DNA of 64,000 nucleotides, from positions 102,063,063 through 102,127,062 of the forward strand of contig CM035438.1 of assembly GCA_020310875.1 (NCBI GenBank). Direction: 5' to 3'. The notes below the pieces were generated by a model. The model was not told the DNA's origin, made no database searches, and was given only the letters and a program-made list of their open reading frames with translations. This DNA comes from Ceratopteris richardii (lineage: Eukaryota; Streptophyta; Polypodiopsida; Polypodiales; Pteridaceae). The first letter of the stretch is position 1, and the number at the start of each line of letters is the position of its first letter. This document shows, one piece after another, positions 43,740-54,405 of the stretch. A program made the translations under genes and the position numbers.

Positions 43740-44310
43740 TCTGAAGTTGGGATTCCTATAACAAAAGATGTCTCTCCCATCGATAGTCTTCTATGTGCTC
43801 AAGAGTATGAGTGCCATAAAAAAAACATATTTGAGAAGCAGCTGTCAATCCACTACCAATTGTAAACTAGAAACAACCAATTATATCATAGGTGAGTTTA
43901 AACAAAGTGAATAATAAATATGCATTATATGAAGTGCAATAAGCCCATGAGGTAAAAGAAGGTAACGATCCCATGAATCTAAATAGACATCAATTAATTA
44001 TTTCAACATGGTTAAAAGAACTTTATTAGTGCTTTTAACAAGTCCATAAGCTTTCAAATCATGTAAAGCACCTTTCTTATGAAGCACATGCAAAGATTGC
44101 AAATTTGATCAATCAAGAATTGCAAAAATGAGTATCCTGATAAAGTCAAGATGAATACAAAAACATAAAACATTTTATTAAAAACAATGGGCCACAAATT
44201 GTGCAATGACTTCCTTTAGACCATGCACCAACCCATTGAGTTTCATAATCCATGCAAGTAATAATATATGGTTTCTTAGCCCAAGCATAGGTAGAGTAAT
44301 CAAATCAATA
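43740..44310 (-). mobile_element. Gypsy integrase remnant, opposite strand
   Basis: On the minus strand, AWAKKPYIITCMDYETQWVG resembles the gypsy integrase VDY.TKWVEA box. DLKAYGLVKSTNKVL resembles the HPQANGQVE.TNK.L box, and a WDRYLLLPHG piece resembles the region after it. Several frame changes are needed. It lies head to head with the plus-strand integrase at 41.9 kb, so these are probably two different insertions. Confidence 0.5.
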
Positions 44311-44370
44311 AAATATAAACCTCAAAGTTTTGAAAGCGTTTCAATGGGAGAATAGTTTGCATTAGGTATT

Positions 44371-44490
44371 GATATTAGCTTGAATGCATCGCGCCAGTAT
44401 TAGCTTAATCGCATTGCACTCGTATTAGCTTTGACCTACCAGACCTTAATGATTAAGCGTTGATGCATAATCGTTATGGTATTAGCTCCG
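44371..44490. repeat. Degenerate 25-bp repeat around TATTAGCTT
   Basis: TATTAGCT occurs at about 44373, 44398 and 44423 (25-bp spacing) and again near 44479, each followed by a partly similar GCATC/GCATTG segment. An ACGCTGTAGCCT motif is also repeated nearby (44494 and 44526). Confidence 0.55.
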
Positions 44491-44840
44491 ATTACGCTGT
44501 AGCCTCTGTATGTGGGAAATGGACACGCTGTAGCCTTAAGGGAAACGGTTTTGGGAAGTGCTAAAGTAGAGAGGCAAATTCAATGAAGCAACAACTGGTA
44601 CCATAGAGAAGCGGCCATAAACTGGCTAATTTGGAAATTTTTGAAAAAATCATGAATACTCGCTAAAAAAATTGAGGTTGAAGCATCGCCTTGAAAGGGT
44701 AGTCGTGCTACTAAATTAAGAAACTCCTCTTTATTTTCATATTTCATTTCTCTTTTTCTTACACACTTAATGGGTTAGGAAAGATGATAAACAAAAGGAA
44801 TTCACAATCTTTGTGTATTTAAGACACTCATTACCTGATT

Positions 44841-45705
44841 TTGAGCAACTTACTTATGGTGACTAAGGATATCAACCATGGAGGCAACAAGTCAAAGGGC
44901 AGCCAATACCAACTCTTCTATGCAGACAAAGGAGGAAGAGGCAAACACAATAGAGGTGGTTCAAGAGGAAGAGCTAGAAGAAACTACCAACAAGGCAATC
45001 AAAGCTATGATGGGAGTCAACCAAGACAAGATGAAGGTCAATCATCAAGAGGAAGAGGAAGAGGTAGAGCTAGATGAGGAAGATATGGAAGTAGAGGCTA
45101 TTCCAATTCAAATGGATGTTTCAATTGTGCGAATCAAGGAAACTATGCCAAAGATTTTTGGCAAAAGCAAGGTAAGAACAATTACATAGGGCAAGGTAAC
45201 TATGCTAACTCCTCAACCAATTCAAAAAAATGAGCATTTGTTAGCTATGAAGCATAGTAGTGCAGTTCAAGCACATGATGAGGTGTGGTATATAGATAGT
45301 GATTGTAGTAACCACATGTCAGGAAGAGATGAATATTCCAAAAATATTCAAGCAACCAAGCAAAGAGGCCTTGTGGAGAAAGGAGACAACATAGAGCATG
45401 AGATACAAAAAATGGGAGATGTGAATAATGAAGGAAACCACAAAGCAAGAGGACTATTTGAGGTGTTGCATGATCCTACTATTACAAAAGACTTAATCTC
45501 TATTTGACAGATGGTTGAAAGGGGAGCAAAGTAAAGTACAACCACAGGGATGCTTTATTCAAGACCCAAGGAATGGCTATGAGCTAATAGCTAAGGGAAA
45601 GAAGGAAGTTCACTCTTGATATTGGCAAAGGGCAAAGCAATAGGAAAATGTTCATCACCTATGGAGACAAGAAGATTGGAGACTTGGATTTGTGGCACAA
45701 AACCT
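44841..45705 (+). mobile_element. Copia fragment (gag C-terminus to GAG-pre-integrase)
   Basis: Plus strand: an RG/Q-rich gag end (RGKHNRGGSRGRARRNYQQG, 44841-45077) and a zinc-knuckle remnant in the next frame (CFNCANQGNYAKDFW). The protease-like WYIDSDCSNHMSGRDEY lies near 45287 with D-S-D in place of D-S-G, then LFEVLHDPTITKDLISI. A degraded GAG-pre-integrase follows, ending in DLWHKT at about 45703. The element stops exactly where a family B LTR begins. Confidence 0.75.
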
Positions 45706-45858
45706 TGTTGATGTATTTTGATAGTGACGTGTGTGAACACACTAGGACCATCGAGGCACTTTTTTCCCTCTTAATGAGGTTTTCTTCCCTTGATTTTTAT
45801 ATATGCCCATAACCCTAACATGCCACTTATCTTTGTACATTCTCTTGATAATACATTA
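45706..45858 (+). repeat. Partial family B LTR, plus strand
   Basis: Begins TGTTGATGTATTTTGATAGT and shares GTGTGTGAACAC, GGCACTTTTTTCCCTC and CTTATCTTTGTACATTCTCT with the family B LTR at 39373-39602. The match ends near 45853-45858, where the LTR of element C starts, so it is a truncated LTR. Confidence 0.82.
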
Positions 45859-46168
45859 TGAAGTAATTCGATGGCGATGCACCACAGTGCGGTCTCCTTC
45901 TCAAGAGCTCTACGACGATATGCTCGGAGTAGAAAACTGAGCTCCTAAGGCCACACACAGTACTCCACACAGAGGCTGCAGAATACGCAGAAAACACAGT
46001 ACACAGGGAGCACATAGACAGACTTCTTATGCGTTACAAATGCGATCGAACTTATAGTCCGTGACTGACCAATCCACTATATGTTTTATTAAAGAATATA
46101 TACAAAGAAGTGTCCAGTGGCCATTTGGCCTTTCACATGGACACTAACGGTAACAATCTCCCACTAAC
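45859..46168 (-). repeat. 3' LTR and polypurine tract of copia element C
   Basis: On the minus strand the purine tract GTTAGTGGGAGAT (46168-46156) is followed by TGTTACCGTTAGTGTCC from 46155. The LTR runs about 297 bases to ACTTCA at 45859. The TG...CA termini and the position after the element C pol fit a 3' LTR. No 5' LTR partner is present. Confidence 0.72.
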
Positions 46169-46387
46169 GGCCAACATGGCCAAAGTAACTATGGGAGAAA
46201 AAATAAAGAATGATAAAGAATACCTGAGTGTAAGTATACAAACTATACCTCCCATATTCTGATGGGCATGTTACACAGTATATAAGTGATTGTGTAAGAT
46301 CAAGAATCAAGTAACCCCCATCAAGTGACAACAGTGTCAAAAGCTATCATGTGGTAGAGCTTTAGTCAAAGCATCTGCAGCATTATC

Positions 46388-47596
46388 TCAAGTGTGAACC
46401 TTCTCAAGAATAATGCACTCAGTGGCTAAGCAATCTCTAATGAAGTGATACCTCACCTCAATGTGCTTGGTCTTTGGATGATAGACCGGATTCTTAGCCA
46501 AAGCAATGGCACTCTGACTATCACTGAGCAAGCGAGGTACATGCTGAGGTAAACCCATATCACAAGCAAGACGAGAAAGCCACAATGCTTCTTTACATGC
46601 CTCACTTGCTGCAACATACTCTGCTTCTATGGTGGAAACAACTGTACATTCTTGAAGAAGAAATCTCCAAGAGATAGCACCTCTAGCAAAATGAAAAATG
46701 TACCCTGATGTAGACTTACGATTGTCTACTGAACCAACATAATCAGAATCTGTGTAACCAATAATGGATGCTTTCCCTCTACCTAAGCATAGAAACTTGT
46801 CCTTAGTGCCACTCAGATATCTCAAAATCATCTTGACCACTTCCCAATGTTTCTTGCCAAGATTAGACATATATCTGCTCACAACTCCCACTGCAAATGT
46901 AATGTCTGGTCTCGTAGCTACCATAGCATACATGAGACTACCAACAACAGACTGATAGGAAATTTTGGCCATGAATTCCTTTTGCTCATCTGATTTGGGG
47001 CACTCATCCTTGGTCAATTTCACATATGTGGGTGAAGGTGTACTAAATGCCTTTCCACCCTGCATATTGAACCTGTAAAGTACTTTGGATATATACTCAC
47101 TTTGAGACAAGTATATGCCTCTTTTACTCCTATCACGAGTAATGCGCATGCCAAGAATATGTTTGGCATCCCCCAAATCCTTCATATGAAATGTCTGACT
47201 CAGCTTCTTTGTGAGAATTGACAAGTCATAAGAGGACTTCCCAGCAATCAACATGTCATCGACATAAAGTATCAAGCATATCAAGCTGCCATTTGAGCAT
47301 CTCTTTGTGTAGAGACAATGATCCTGATTGCTTTGAGAATAGCCTTGAGACCTCATAAAAGCATCAAACTTTTGGTACCATTGTCTAGGGGACTGTTTAA
47401 GTCCATACAAGCTCTTCTTGAGCTCACAAACTAGACTTTCCTTGCCCGAAACTACATAACCCTCTGGTTGTTCCATATAGATCTCATCTGTAAGATCTCC
47501 ATGCAAGAAAGCAGTTTTCACATCCATTTGGACTAACTCTAAGTCCTCCATCACAACGAATCCAAGCAACATGCATAGGGTAGTCATCTTGACCAC
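46388..47596 (-). pseudogene. Copia element C RT/RNase H ORF
   Basis: 402 open codons: VQMDVKTAFLHGDLTDEIYM, KKSLYGLKQSPRQWYQKFDA, LILYVDDMLIAG (active site), FHMKDLGDAKHILGMRI, YAMVATRPDITFAVGVVSRY, then RNase H with YTDSDYVGSVDNRKSTSGYI, ECTVVSTIEAEYVAASEACK, LSDSQSAIALAKNP and KHIEVRYHFIRDCL. RT and RNase H catalytic residues look intact. The N-terminal part of RT lies in an overlapping frame (47584-48183). A stop near 46388 trims the last residues of RNase H. It is not functional without gag and integrase. Confidence 0.9.
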
Positions 47597-48183
47597 TCGA
47601 GAGAAGATTTCCTCAAAATCAACACCATGTTGTTGCTTAAAACCCTTTGCAACAAGTCGTGCTTTATACTATCTGATGTGAATTTCAGCTTATATACCCA
47701 TTTACATGGTAAAGCTTTCTTGCCATTTGGCAACGGTACTAAATCCCAAGTATCATTCTTGTGAATAGAATCCAACTCACTCTTCATGGCACGCTCCCAC
47801 TTGACATGATCCTCTGTCTGCATAGCCTCTTTGTAGCAAGAAGGCTCACCGGCATCTATTAGCATACTAAAATCTAAACTTGGAACATATCTATCAGGTG
47901 GATGTGAGACACGTGCAGAACGTCTCAATGGTTGCTGAACAGGAACATGCGCAGACTGATTTGAATGGACATTCTCTTGAACATCCCTATGTGCAGCATT
48001 TTTATGCATGCTAACCGGAGGACTAGTATCCTCAAACATCACTCTTCTCACTTCAATCTCCTTAATAGGTTGTTTATGCATCTTAGACTCATTGAAAATG
48101 ACATCATTACTTCTGATCGCTCGCCTTGAGAACTTGTCTAACACCTTGAAAACTACATTACCTACTCGAAGCATTGTGGTCAC
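46388..48183 (-). mobile_element. 5'-truncated copia element C: linker, RT and RNase H
   Basis: Minus strand from 48183: integrase-RT linker (RRSARVSHPPDRYVPSLDFS), RT start (MKSELDSIHKNDTWDLVPLP, KALPCKWVYKLKFTSDS), a frameshift near 47670, then a long RT-RNase H ORF to 46388. Gag, protease and integrase are absent; homology stops near 48183. Only one frameshift is evident, so decay is mild and the truncation is the main lesion. Confidence 0.9.
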
Positions 48184-48489
48184 TTTTCTAATGAGCTACG
48201 AAAGTTTCAAAAAATCTTATGACCTCTAGGCTTAAGCACTTGAGAAATCAACTTCTAATGTCTAAAAAAGATAGTACTATTGCTTGACATGCCTCTAGAT
48301 TAAAAAACGAGAGTTTTAGAACCAAATTTTTGGATAGGTTATTGATTGTCAAAAATTCTTGTTTATAAATCAATGCTCTTCCCGCGCAATACTGGCTTCA
48401 ATGTTGACAGCCCTTTATTTGTATGGATATTGAATTTGTATGTTTTCTAGCTAAAAGAAATTGATAATCTCTTATATAGACCTTTAGGA
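48184..48489. other. No recognisable gene
   Basis: Sequence between the truncation point of element C and the tetranucleotide array; nothing recognised. Confidence 0.5.
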
Positions 48490-48858
48490 ACATAAATACA
48501 TACATATATACGTACATACATATATACATACATATATGTATACATATATACATATGTAGGTACATAAATAGATATAAACATGCATACATGCACATATACA
48601 TGCATGCACACACACATACATATATGCATACATATATAGATGCATGCATACAAACACACACAAATACATACATAAATACGTACGTACATACATACATACA
48701 TACATAAATACATGCATACATACATACATACATACACACATACACACATATATATATATATAATATATATATAGATGTATACATACATACATAGTCACTT
48801 ACATATATGCATGCACACATTAATTCATGCATACATACTTTGGATACATACATGCTAT
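48490..48858. repeat. (ACAT)-type tetranucleotide array, left arm
   Basis: About 370 bases of degenerate ACAT/ATAC units with CACA and TATA interruptions on the plus strand. Open frames over it, on either strand, are repeat artefacts. Confidence 0.95.
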
Positions 48859-49134
48859 GTGTGTGTACATATATGTGCATGTATGTATATGTGTGTATGT
48901 ATGTATGTATATATGCATGCATACATACATACATAGACATGTATGTATGTAAGTATGTATTTGTGTATGTTTGTATATATGGTATGTATGTTTGCATGTA
49001 CGCATGCATGTTTGTTTGTTTGTATGTATGTATGAATGTATGTATTTATGAATGTATGTATGTATGTATGTATGTATGTATGTATGCATGCATGTATGTA
49101 TGTATGCATGCATGCATGTATGTATGTATGTATG

Positions 49135-49165
<31 letters not shown>

Positions 49166-49199
49166 ATGGGTGTGTACATACACACACTGTGTGTGTATG

Positions 49200-49230
<31 letters not shown>

Positions 49231-49742
49231 CTATGTGTGTATGTATGTATGTATGTATGTATGTATGTATCTATGTGTGTATGTATATATGTATGTGTGT
49301 GTATGTATGTGTGCATGCATGTATGTATGTATCTATGTGGGTATGTATTTGTGTGTATGCATGTACATATGTTTTTATATGCACGCATGAATGTATGTAT
49401 GTAAGCATGCACATGACGTGAATTAATGCATGTATGCATGCATGTATATACGTATGCGTGTATGCACGTATGTACTTATGTATGTGTGTATGTATTTATG
49501 AATGTATGTATGTATGTACGTATGCATGTATTTATGTATGTTTGTATTTGTATATTCAAAATGTATGCATATATCCATGTGGGTAAGTAGGCATGTATGT
49601 ATGTATCTATGTACGTTCATGTATGTATGTGGTTATGGTATTTGTGGATTGATGATTGTTTGTACGTATCTATGCGTATATGTGTGTATGTATGCATGTA
49701 TGTGTGTATGTATGTATGTTTGTATGTATGTGTATGAATGTA
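48859..49742. repeat. (TGTA)-type tetranucleotide array, right arm
   Basis: About 880 bases of TATG/TGTA units, the complement of the left arm, switching at about 48858. It includes a small reversed block near 48917-48942 and TG and TATA runs. The two arms form an imperfect giant inverted repeat. Confidence 0.95.
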
Positions 49743-50782
49743 TCTTCAGATAAGGATTAAAGTTCTGCTTTTAAGCCTGTACAATGTATCGTTGTGGCAT
49801 AATGAAGTAAAGGAAAGGGAACAAACATTCATGGCCTAAACTTTTCGGACATAGTTAGTTAAAAATTGGATTTGTTCAACACCAGAAACTAAACTTTTTG
49901 AATGGAATTCATTATAGACATGCATTACTAAATAGCTTTCCGGAAGAACTTTTGATCGATTTGAAGTGATGACAGAAAAAAAGTATTATCACAAAAAAGA
50001 AGTATTATCACAAAAGTATTCTATGAGCACTGCGACAAATTAAAACCCCTACGGAGAAAGTAGTTAACAGAGAAAGCACACGAGATTGATGAAGTAAAAG
50101 AATTTAAAATACAAGAAATGTTTACAAATAACTTTCATGAGATCTTTTAAACGGAAAGCATCTTTGAAAATAGAAAATAGCCACCAAGTAAATATATCTG
50201 GTCGACTTACTGAATGAAGAAAAAACGAATAACATAATACGACGTACTTGTCCACAAAGTATCACACGCGACGGCGCGTAAAATTTCCATGTCAACAAAC
50301 TTGGAATACTCCATGTTGACATATACGCGACCTTATATGAGATCTCAGACAACAGACACTCAATAATAATTTCCATGCAAGTAAACCTTGATTCTTACGT
50401 ATGTTTAAGATATGAATAAAAATACGTCAATAATATGCAAGTAATGGATAATGGATTAACTATTGAAGTAGTTCCATGTTAAAATGTCGTTGTAAAGTTT
50501 TTGGCAGTACTTGAGAAATCGAATCACCTATTCAGGTTCATTTTCGACGGAATGAGCGCAAGGCCACGCTTAATCCATGGCGTGTGAGAAGAGTCGGTAC
50601 AGAAAGAAAGCCGAAAGAAGGAGAAAATCGATATGGTAAAATGGAAGGCTGTCAGAATCATGCTGCCGATCAAAGTTCCTTTGTATGAAGAAGGGGCACG
50701 AGCTTAGGCTTCTTCCATGGTATGTAGGAAAAACGAGTGCAGAAGAAAAGGTTAAATGAAACAGAAAGAAGTTACTAATGGA
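49743..50782. other. No recognisable gene; flank of TOM gene
   Basis: No domain is recognised. About 50700-50782 would be the 3' untranslated region of the minus-strand TOM gene; no AATAAA signal is obvious on that strand within 100 bases. Confidence 0.45.
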
Positions 50783-51109
50783 TCATTCGACAAAAGCAAA
50801 GGCAAAAGGTTGAGATGGACCTTCGAGAAGGCTATGCTGGTTGTGTTTACACATAGCGATCCGCTCGTCGAGTTTACGCTCAACATATAGTGGAACTGCG
50901 AGAATGATGAACGTGGTTCCCGCTATCCACGCAGCCTTTCCCGTGCTCCGTATGATCTTGTTGCTGAAGCGCATGGTGTTGGAGACTGCCCGTCTGAACT
51001 TGTGAACTTTCTCCGACTCCCGTATAGCGATCCCTAACCTCTCCAGCAGTCCTCTCTTCCGTTCGTCGTCTGCTGCGATCGTGTTCGTGATATTCACCCT
51101 TTCTTCCAT
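50783..51109 (-). CDS. TOM9: Mitochondrial import receptor subunit TOM9/TOM22 (plant type)
   Basis: 108 residues from the first ATG (51109); an in-frame TGA lies just upstream, so no longer start is possible. The protein is the plant form of Tom22, a tail-region component of the TOM complex that imports precursor proteins across the mitochondrial outer membrane. The family signature is plain at about residues 58-75 (IRSTGKAAWIAGTTFIILAV), a basic stretch running into the single membrane segment with the conserved GKAAWIAGTT. The N-terminal 50 residues are charged and face the cytosol. Unlike fungal Tom22, this form lacks a long acidic receptor domain. The C-terminal tail (about 30 residues) would face the intermembrane space. 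It is one exon, with GC-richer coding sequence than its neighbours, and no lesion is seen. It is the only clear intact host gene here. Whether it is expressed cannot be judged from sequence. Confidence 0.88.
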   Translation of the reverse strand: MEERVNITNTIAADDERKRGLLERLGIAIRESEKVHKFRRAVSNTMRFSNKIIRSTGKAAWIAGTTFIILAVPLYVERKLDERIAMCKHNQHSLLEGPSQPFAFAFVE

Positions 51110-51260
51110 AGCCGACAAGTTTCAATCAGGAGCTCACAACTCTCAATCCCAGACCCCGGCAGATGACAGAATGCATGCGTGACTTGTGCACGGTGCACCT
51201 GATTTGCTTTGCTGAAAATGATACAATATGTCAATGTAAAGCATCCACGTAATTAATGTA
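51110..51260 (-). promoter_or_regulatory. Upstream region of the TOM gene
   Basis: On the minus strand, an ACGTGG G-box-like core (51245-51250), a doubled GTGCAC (51186-51198) and a TGCATGC RY-like motif (51172-51178) lie within 140 bases of the start codon. No convincing TATA box is seen. These are motif matches only. Confidence 0.3.
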
Positions 51261-51274
51261 GTTTCTATTCTTCA

Positions 51275-51870
51275 GACGAAAAAAAAAAAATGAGATTGAA
51301 AACTGACGGCCATCACTATCCTGCAACTAGCTAAGGTTGTTGTTAATAGCATTACCTTCCATCTACGTTCATGGATGAGTGAGAACCACAAGTAATTCAT
51401 AAAGGGAAGATCCATCTTGGAGGCAATTATTGATGTGTGGGAAGGTTTGAAGTTTGCTAAAGAATCCTTTCAAGATGTACTCTTCATCAAGATTGATTTC
51501 GACAAAGCATACGATCACCTAGAGTGGAATTTCATTTTACAATTCGTTAAAGATATAGGGTGTGGACCTAAATTCATCAGCATGATCTCTACACTTATGG
51601 GGAATGCATCGGCTTGAATTAATATCAATGGTCAACTTTTACAAGAAATCAGGTTAAAATGCTCTATTAGACAGGGTTGTCCTCTAGCTTGGCTTGTTTT
51701 TGCCATCACCACTAATGGTCTCAACTGCTTGGTTAGCCATCAAGAGGTTTTAAGAGAGATCCAAGGCCTTCGGCTCCCTCATAGTCAGAATCAGATTCTA
51801 ATGAGACTCTTTGCCGATGACACAAATGCTTTTGTTCATAACAACCCCAATAGTATTAACTTCTTCTAGC
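51275..51870 (+). mobile_element. 5'-truncated LINE, RT part (left half)
   Basis: Same clade as the intact LINE, on the plus strand. Text such as EIEN-RPS aligns with its IENWRPI, followed by GRSILEAIIDVWEGLKFAKE, FIKIDFDKAYDHLEWNFILQ, CSIRQGCPLAWLVFAITTNG and MRLFADDTNAFVHN (FADD present). A TGA at 51615 and other stops break it. The copy begins inside RT just after an A run, as expected of 5' truncation. It is interrupted at 51870 by a 3.7 kb insertion and resumes at 55581. Confidence 0.92.
51849..51870 (+). repeat. Left copy of a 22-bp target-site duplication
   Basis: AATAGTATTAACTTCTTCTA plus GC. The right copy at 55581-55602 differs at three positions. Both encode the same NSIN-F segment of the LINE RT, so the duplication arose at insertion. 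Confidence 0.8.
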
Positions 51871-51933
51871 TTAGATCACAAGAGGTGAATATGCAGGTCC
51901 ACAGCTCTCAACAATTGTTCAGTATTTTGCCCA

Positions 51934-52440
51934 TAACTCGAGCTAGGAAGCTCAGATTGATGCATTTTAAAGTTTTGTGCATAACTTAGGTAGAGAGCTA
52001 CAACTTTTCTAGACTACCAAAAATTCAAAAATGTAGATTGATGTAGAAGACGAATCTACAATCACTAGGATAGAAGGTCAAATTTTGAGTCATTACTTGA
52101 GTTTTACAAGTCCGATTCGAACGATTCAACTCTATATGCATAACTTGGAAAAGAGGCTACAATTTATAGAAGAAGAGAGATCCAAATTCTGAGTTCTAGA
52201 TCACCAAAATTGCAAAATACAGAGCAGTAGTGCTACAGGTGAAGATGAAATCAACAATAGATGTTTGTTTTCTGTATATCTTGAGCTACACACCTCCGAT
52301 TGAGCCGTTCTTTATATCATTACATAGATAAGAAAGAGTTCTTCAAGTTTGCTGGAAGAAAACCTTCAAATTCAGAGTTTATCATCTCTAAAACAGCAAA
52401 ACATAGAGTACAATATTTTCACCATAAAAACACTAATTGC
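51934..52440 (+). repeat. Degenerate 50-160-bp direct repeats
   Basis: Blocks starting CATAACT and followed by a GAG(C/G)CTACAA-type segment recur at about 51935, 51981 and 52139, with a weaker one near 52275. Each is followed in part by CACCAAAATT- or CAAAAATT-like text. They are diverged tandem or near-tandem copies inside the inserted element. Confidence 0.5.
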
Positions 52441-52540
52441 TTTTGGAGGTTCAATTTGCTTTGGAACTTCTTCGAGAAAGATTTTTTGGTGTGCAATCTC
52501 TTACCTTTGAAGCTTAATGGCATTTTTCATGTATGATCAC

Positions 52541-53640
52541 TATGGTAACACCTCCATATAAGAGTAGAGCATGATCTTGTCATGTGTTTGGCATGTGAGA
52601 TGACATTATGGTATACCTTTTTTTGAGGTTTATGTCATCATGAGTTTGATCATGGCATTATCAGTGGATGTATAGTGGCATTGTGGTCTCTATCTTGTTT
52701 ATGCCACTTGGTTACAAATTTACTTGTCAATTAAACATATTCTTTGAGAGTTGATTTTGGATCTTAATTGGTACTTGTATCATTGTTTTTCTTTGTAGGT
52801 ACATGATCTAAATTGGAGCCTCAGTTGCACATCCATTGGATATTATTTTAGCATATGATCATTGATTTGATATCTTATTTGCCAGTGTGATTCTTGGCAT
52901 ATGTGGATGGTGATTCCCATATGGTTATTTTTGTTCAGAGTCCATTTTTCAGGGGAGATATTATCGAAATTTTGTCAGCCCTTATGTTAGATAGATGATC
53001 TAGTAGATCCTTTATGCTTGTGAGATAGCTTCAGATCATTACTTATCTCTGTTCACTTGGATTTGTTCAGAAGTTATTCGTGATAGATTGGACCATCTTG
53101 CAGAATTCATTTTTGAGTAGGAGGTACATCACCATTGTATTAGCGTGTATTGCCATTAGTTTTTTGGCATATGTAGTTGCCATTATCTTTGATTGGATTG
53201 GTGATACGTGGTGACAGCTGGTTACTCATTGTTCTTTTGCTATTGGTTATCTTGTTTGATTGCTCAATTTACAGGGGATACTCTATCAAATTTTATTTGA
53301 GATTCTTTCACATCTACTTGGTCACTTTGGAGACCAATAGGATTATACGCATGGTTTTATGTGCATGTAGATGCATGGTCATGTGACAAGTGGTTCACAT
53401 GGTTTTTCTTCTCCAATGAGACATATGTGATGTGAGTTATGCATATGGATATGCAGGTGTAATCCTATTGAGGATAGAGTATTGTTTCTAGTCTCTTGTT
53501 ACATTTCTAGTCTCTTGGATTGCGAGTATGCTATCTTCTTGGTTTGATGGCACTCACTTTGCGAGATGAAAATATCAAATGTGACATACATTGGTTCGGG
53601 TAGGGTTATACATGTATGCACATAGAGATGGACAGAGGCC
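52541..53640. other. Interior of inserted element, no domain recognised
   Basis: Stop-dense plus-strand sequence between the left repeats and the gag-like region. Only short frames occur, with no motif. Confidence 0.4.
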
Positions 53641-53659
53641 TCGTGACATGCCCGACCAG

Positions 53660-54230
53660 TTATGGATGGATATGGATGCATTGGCCAGCTCCACTATCTA
53701 ATTACAACTTGTGGATTCTATATATGAGTTTGTTATGTATGAGCAGATGAGTAGTGCATTGTGGAACAGACTATATGATATGTATGCAAGTCCATTGACT
53801 CATGTGAGAGATAGATCACATCGATAGCTTCAACTTTGGTATTGTGGTCATGAGGACCATATTTGACAACATTGCTCTAGGTGGATGCGACGACAAAATC
53901 AGAGATATGTACATGATGCAGGTGAGGTAGTGGTTTCTAGAGAATCTATGGTAGTTGATTATGCTAGTGATGGTGATATCACTTTCTCCTATGGTTCATC
54001 TCATGATTCCTCTTGTTCATTGGAGAGCACACATATGGCTCAGTTGCTTGATGCATTAGCCACTTTTCATGTTACGCCACATCGTGAGTGGTTTTGTCAA
54101 TTCTCAGGTGAGAGTCATGGATTTGTGCACATGCCTGATGGTATGAGATATGACATTCAGGGTGTAGGAGACGTATGCCTTATGCTACCTAGTGGAGCAT
54201 CACTTATACTCTGACATGTATGTTATGTGC
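53660..54230 (+). pseudogene. Gag and protease-like remnant of the inserted element
   Basis: Gag-like UBN2 text is followed by a CCHC-like knuckle with a stop in it (YCGHEDHI-QHCSRWMRR). In the frame of 53885-54214 comes a region where LDALATFHVTPHREWF takes the place of copia LDTGATFH..., so the D-T-G triad is lost (D-A-L). HMPDGMRYDIQGVGDVCL and MLPSGASLIL then match the usual protease C-terminal half. The protein would not be an active protease. Confidence 0.65.
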
Positions 54231-54405
54231 CTTCATTCCCTATGAGCTTGATTTCAGTTAGCCAGTTATAGGAGAGTAGATGTTATGAATTCCTTGGTGA
54301 GCATCATTTTCAGTTGCAGTTGGGACAACTTATGCTTGTTAGAGGTGTCAAGATTGCGCACAGGTATCCGCTGTAGGTACTTCATGTGAGAGACAGTCTC
54401 GTCTA

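Noticed and set aside
48398..49753. Several 100-200-codon open frames over the tetranucleotide array
   Set aside because: Low-complexity Met/Tyr/Cys/Val/His frames present in up to five reading frames at once; they are products of the repeat, not genes.
51110..51118. Longer TOM protein starting at a TTG at 51118
   Set aside because: Nuclear genes start at ATG; the first ATG after the in-frame stop is at 51109.
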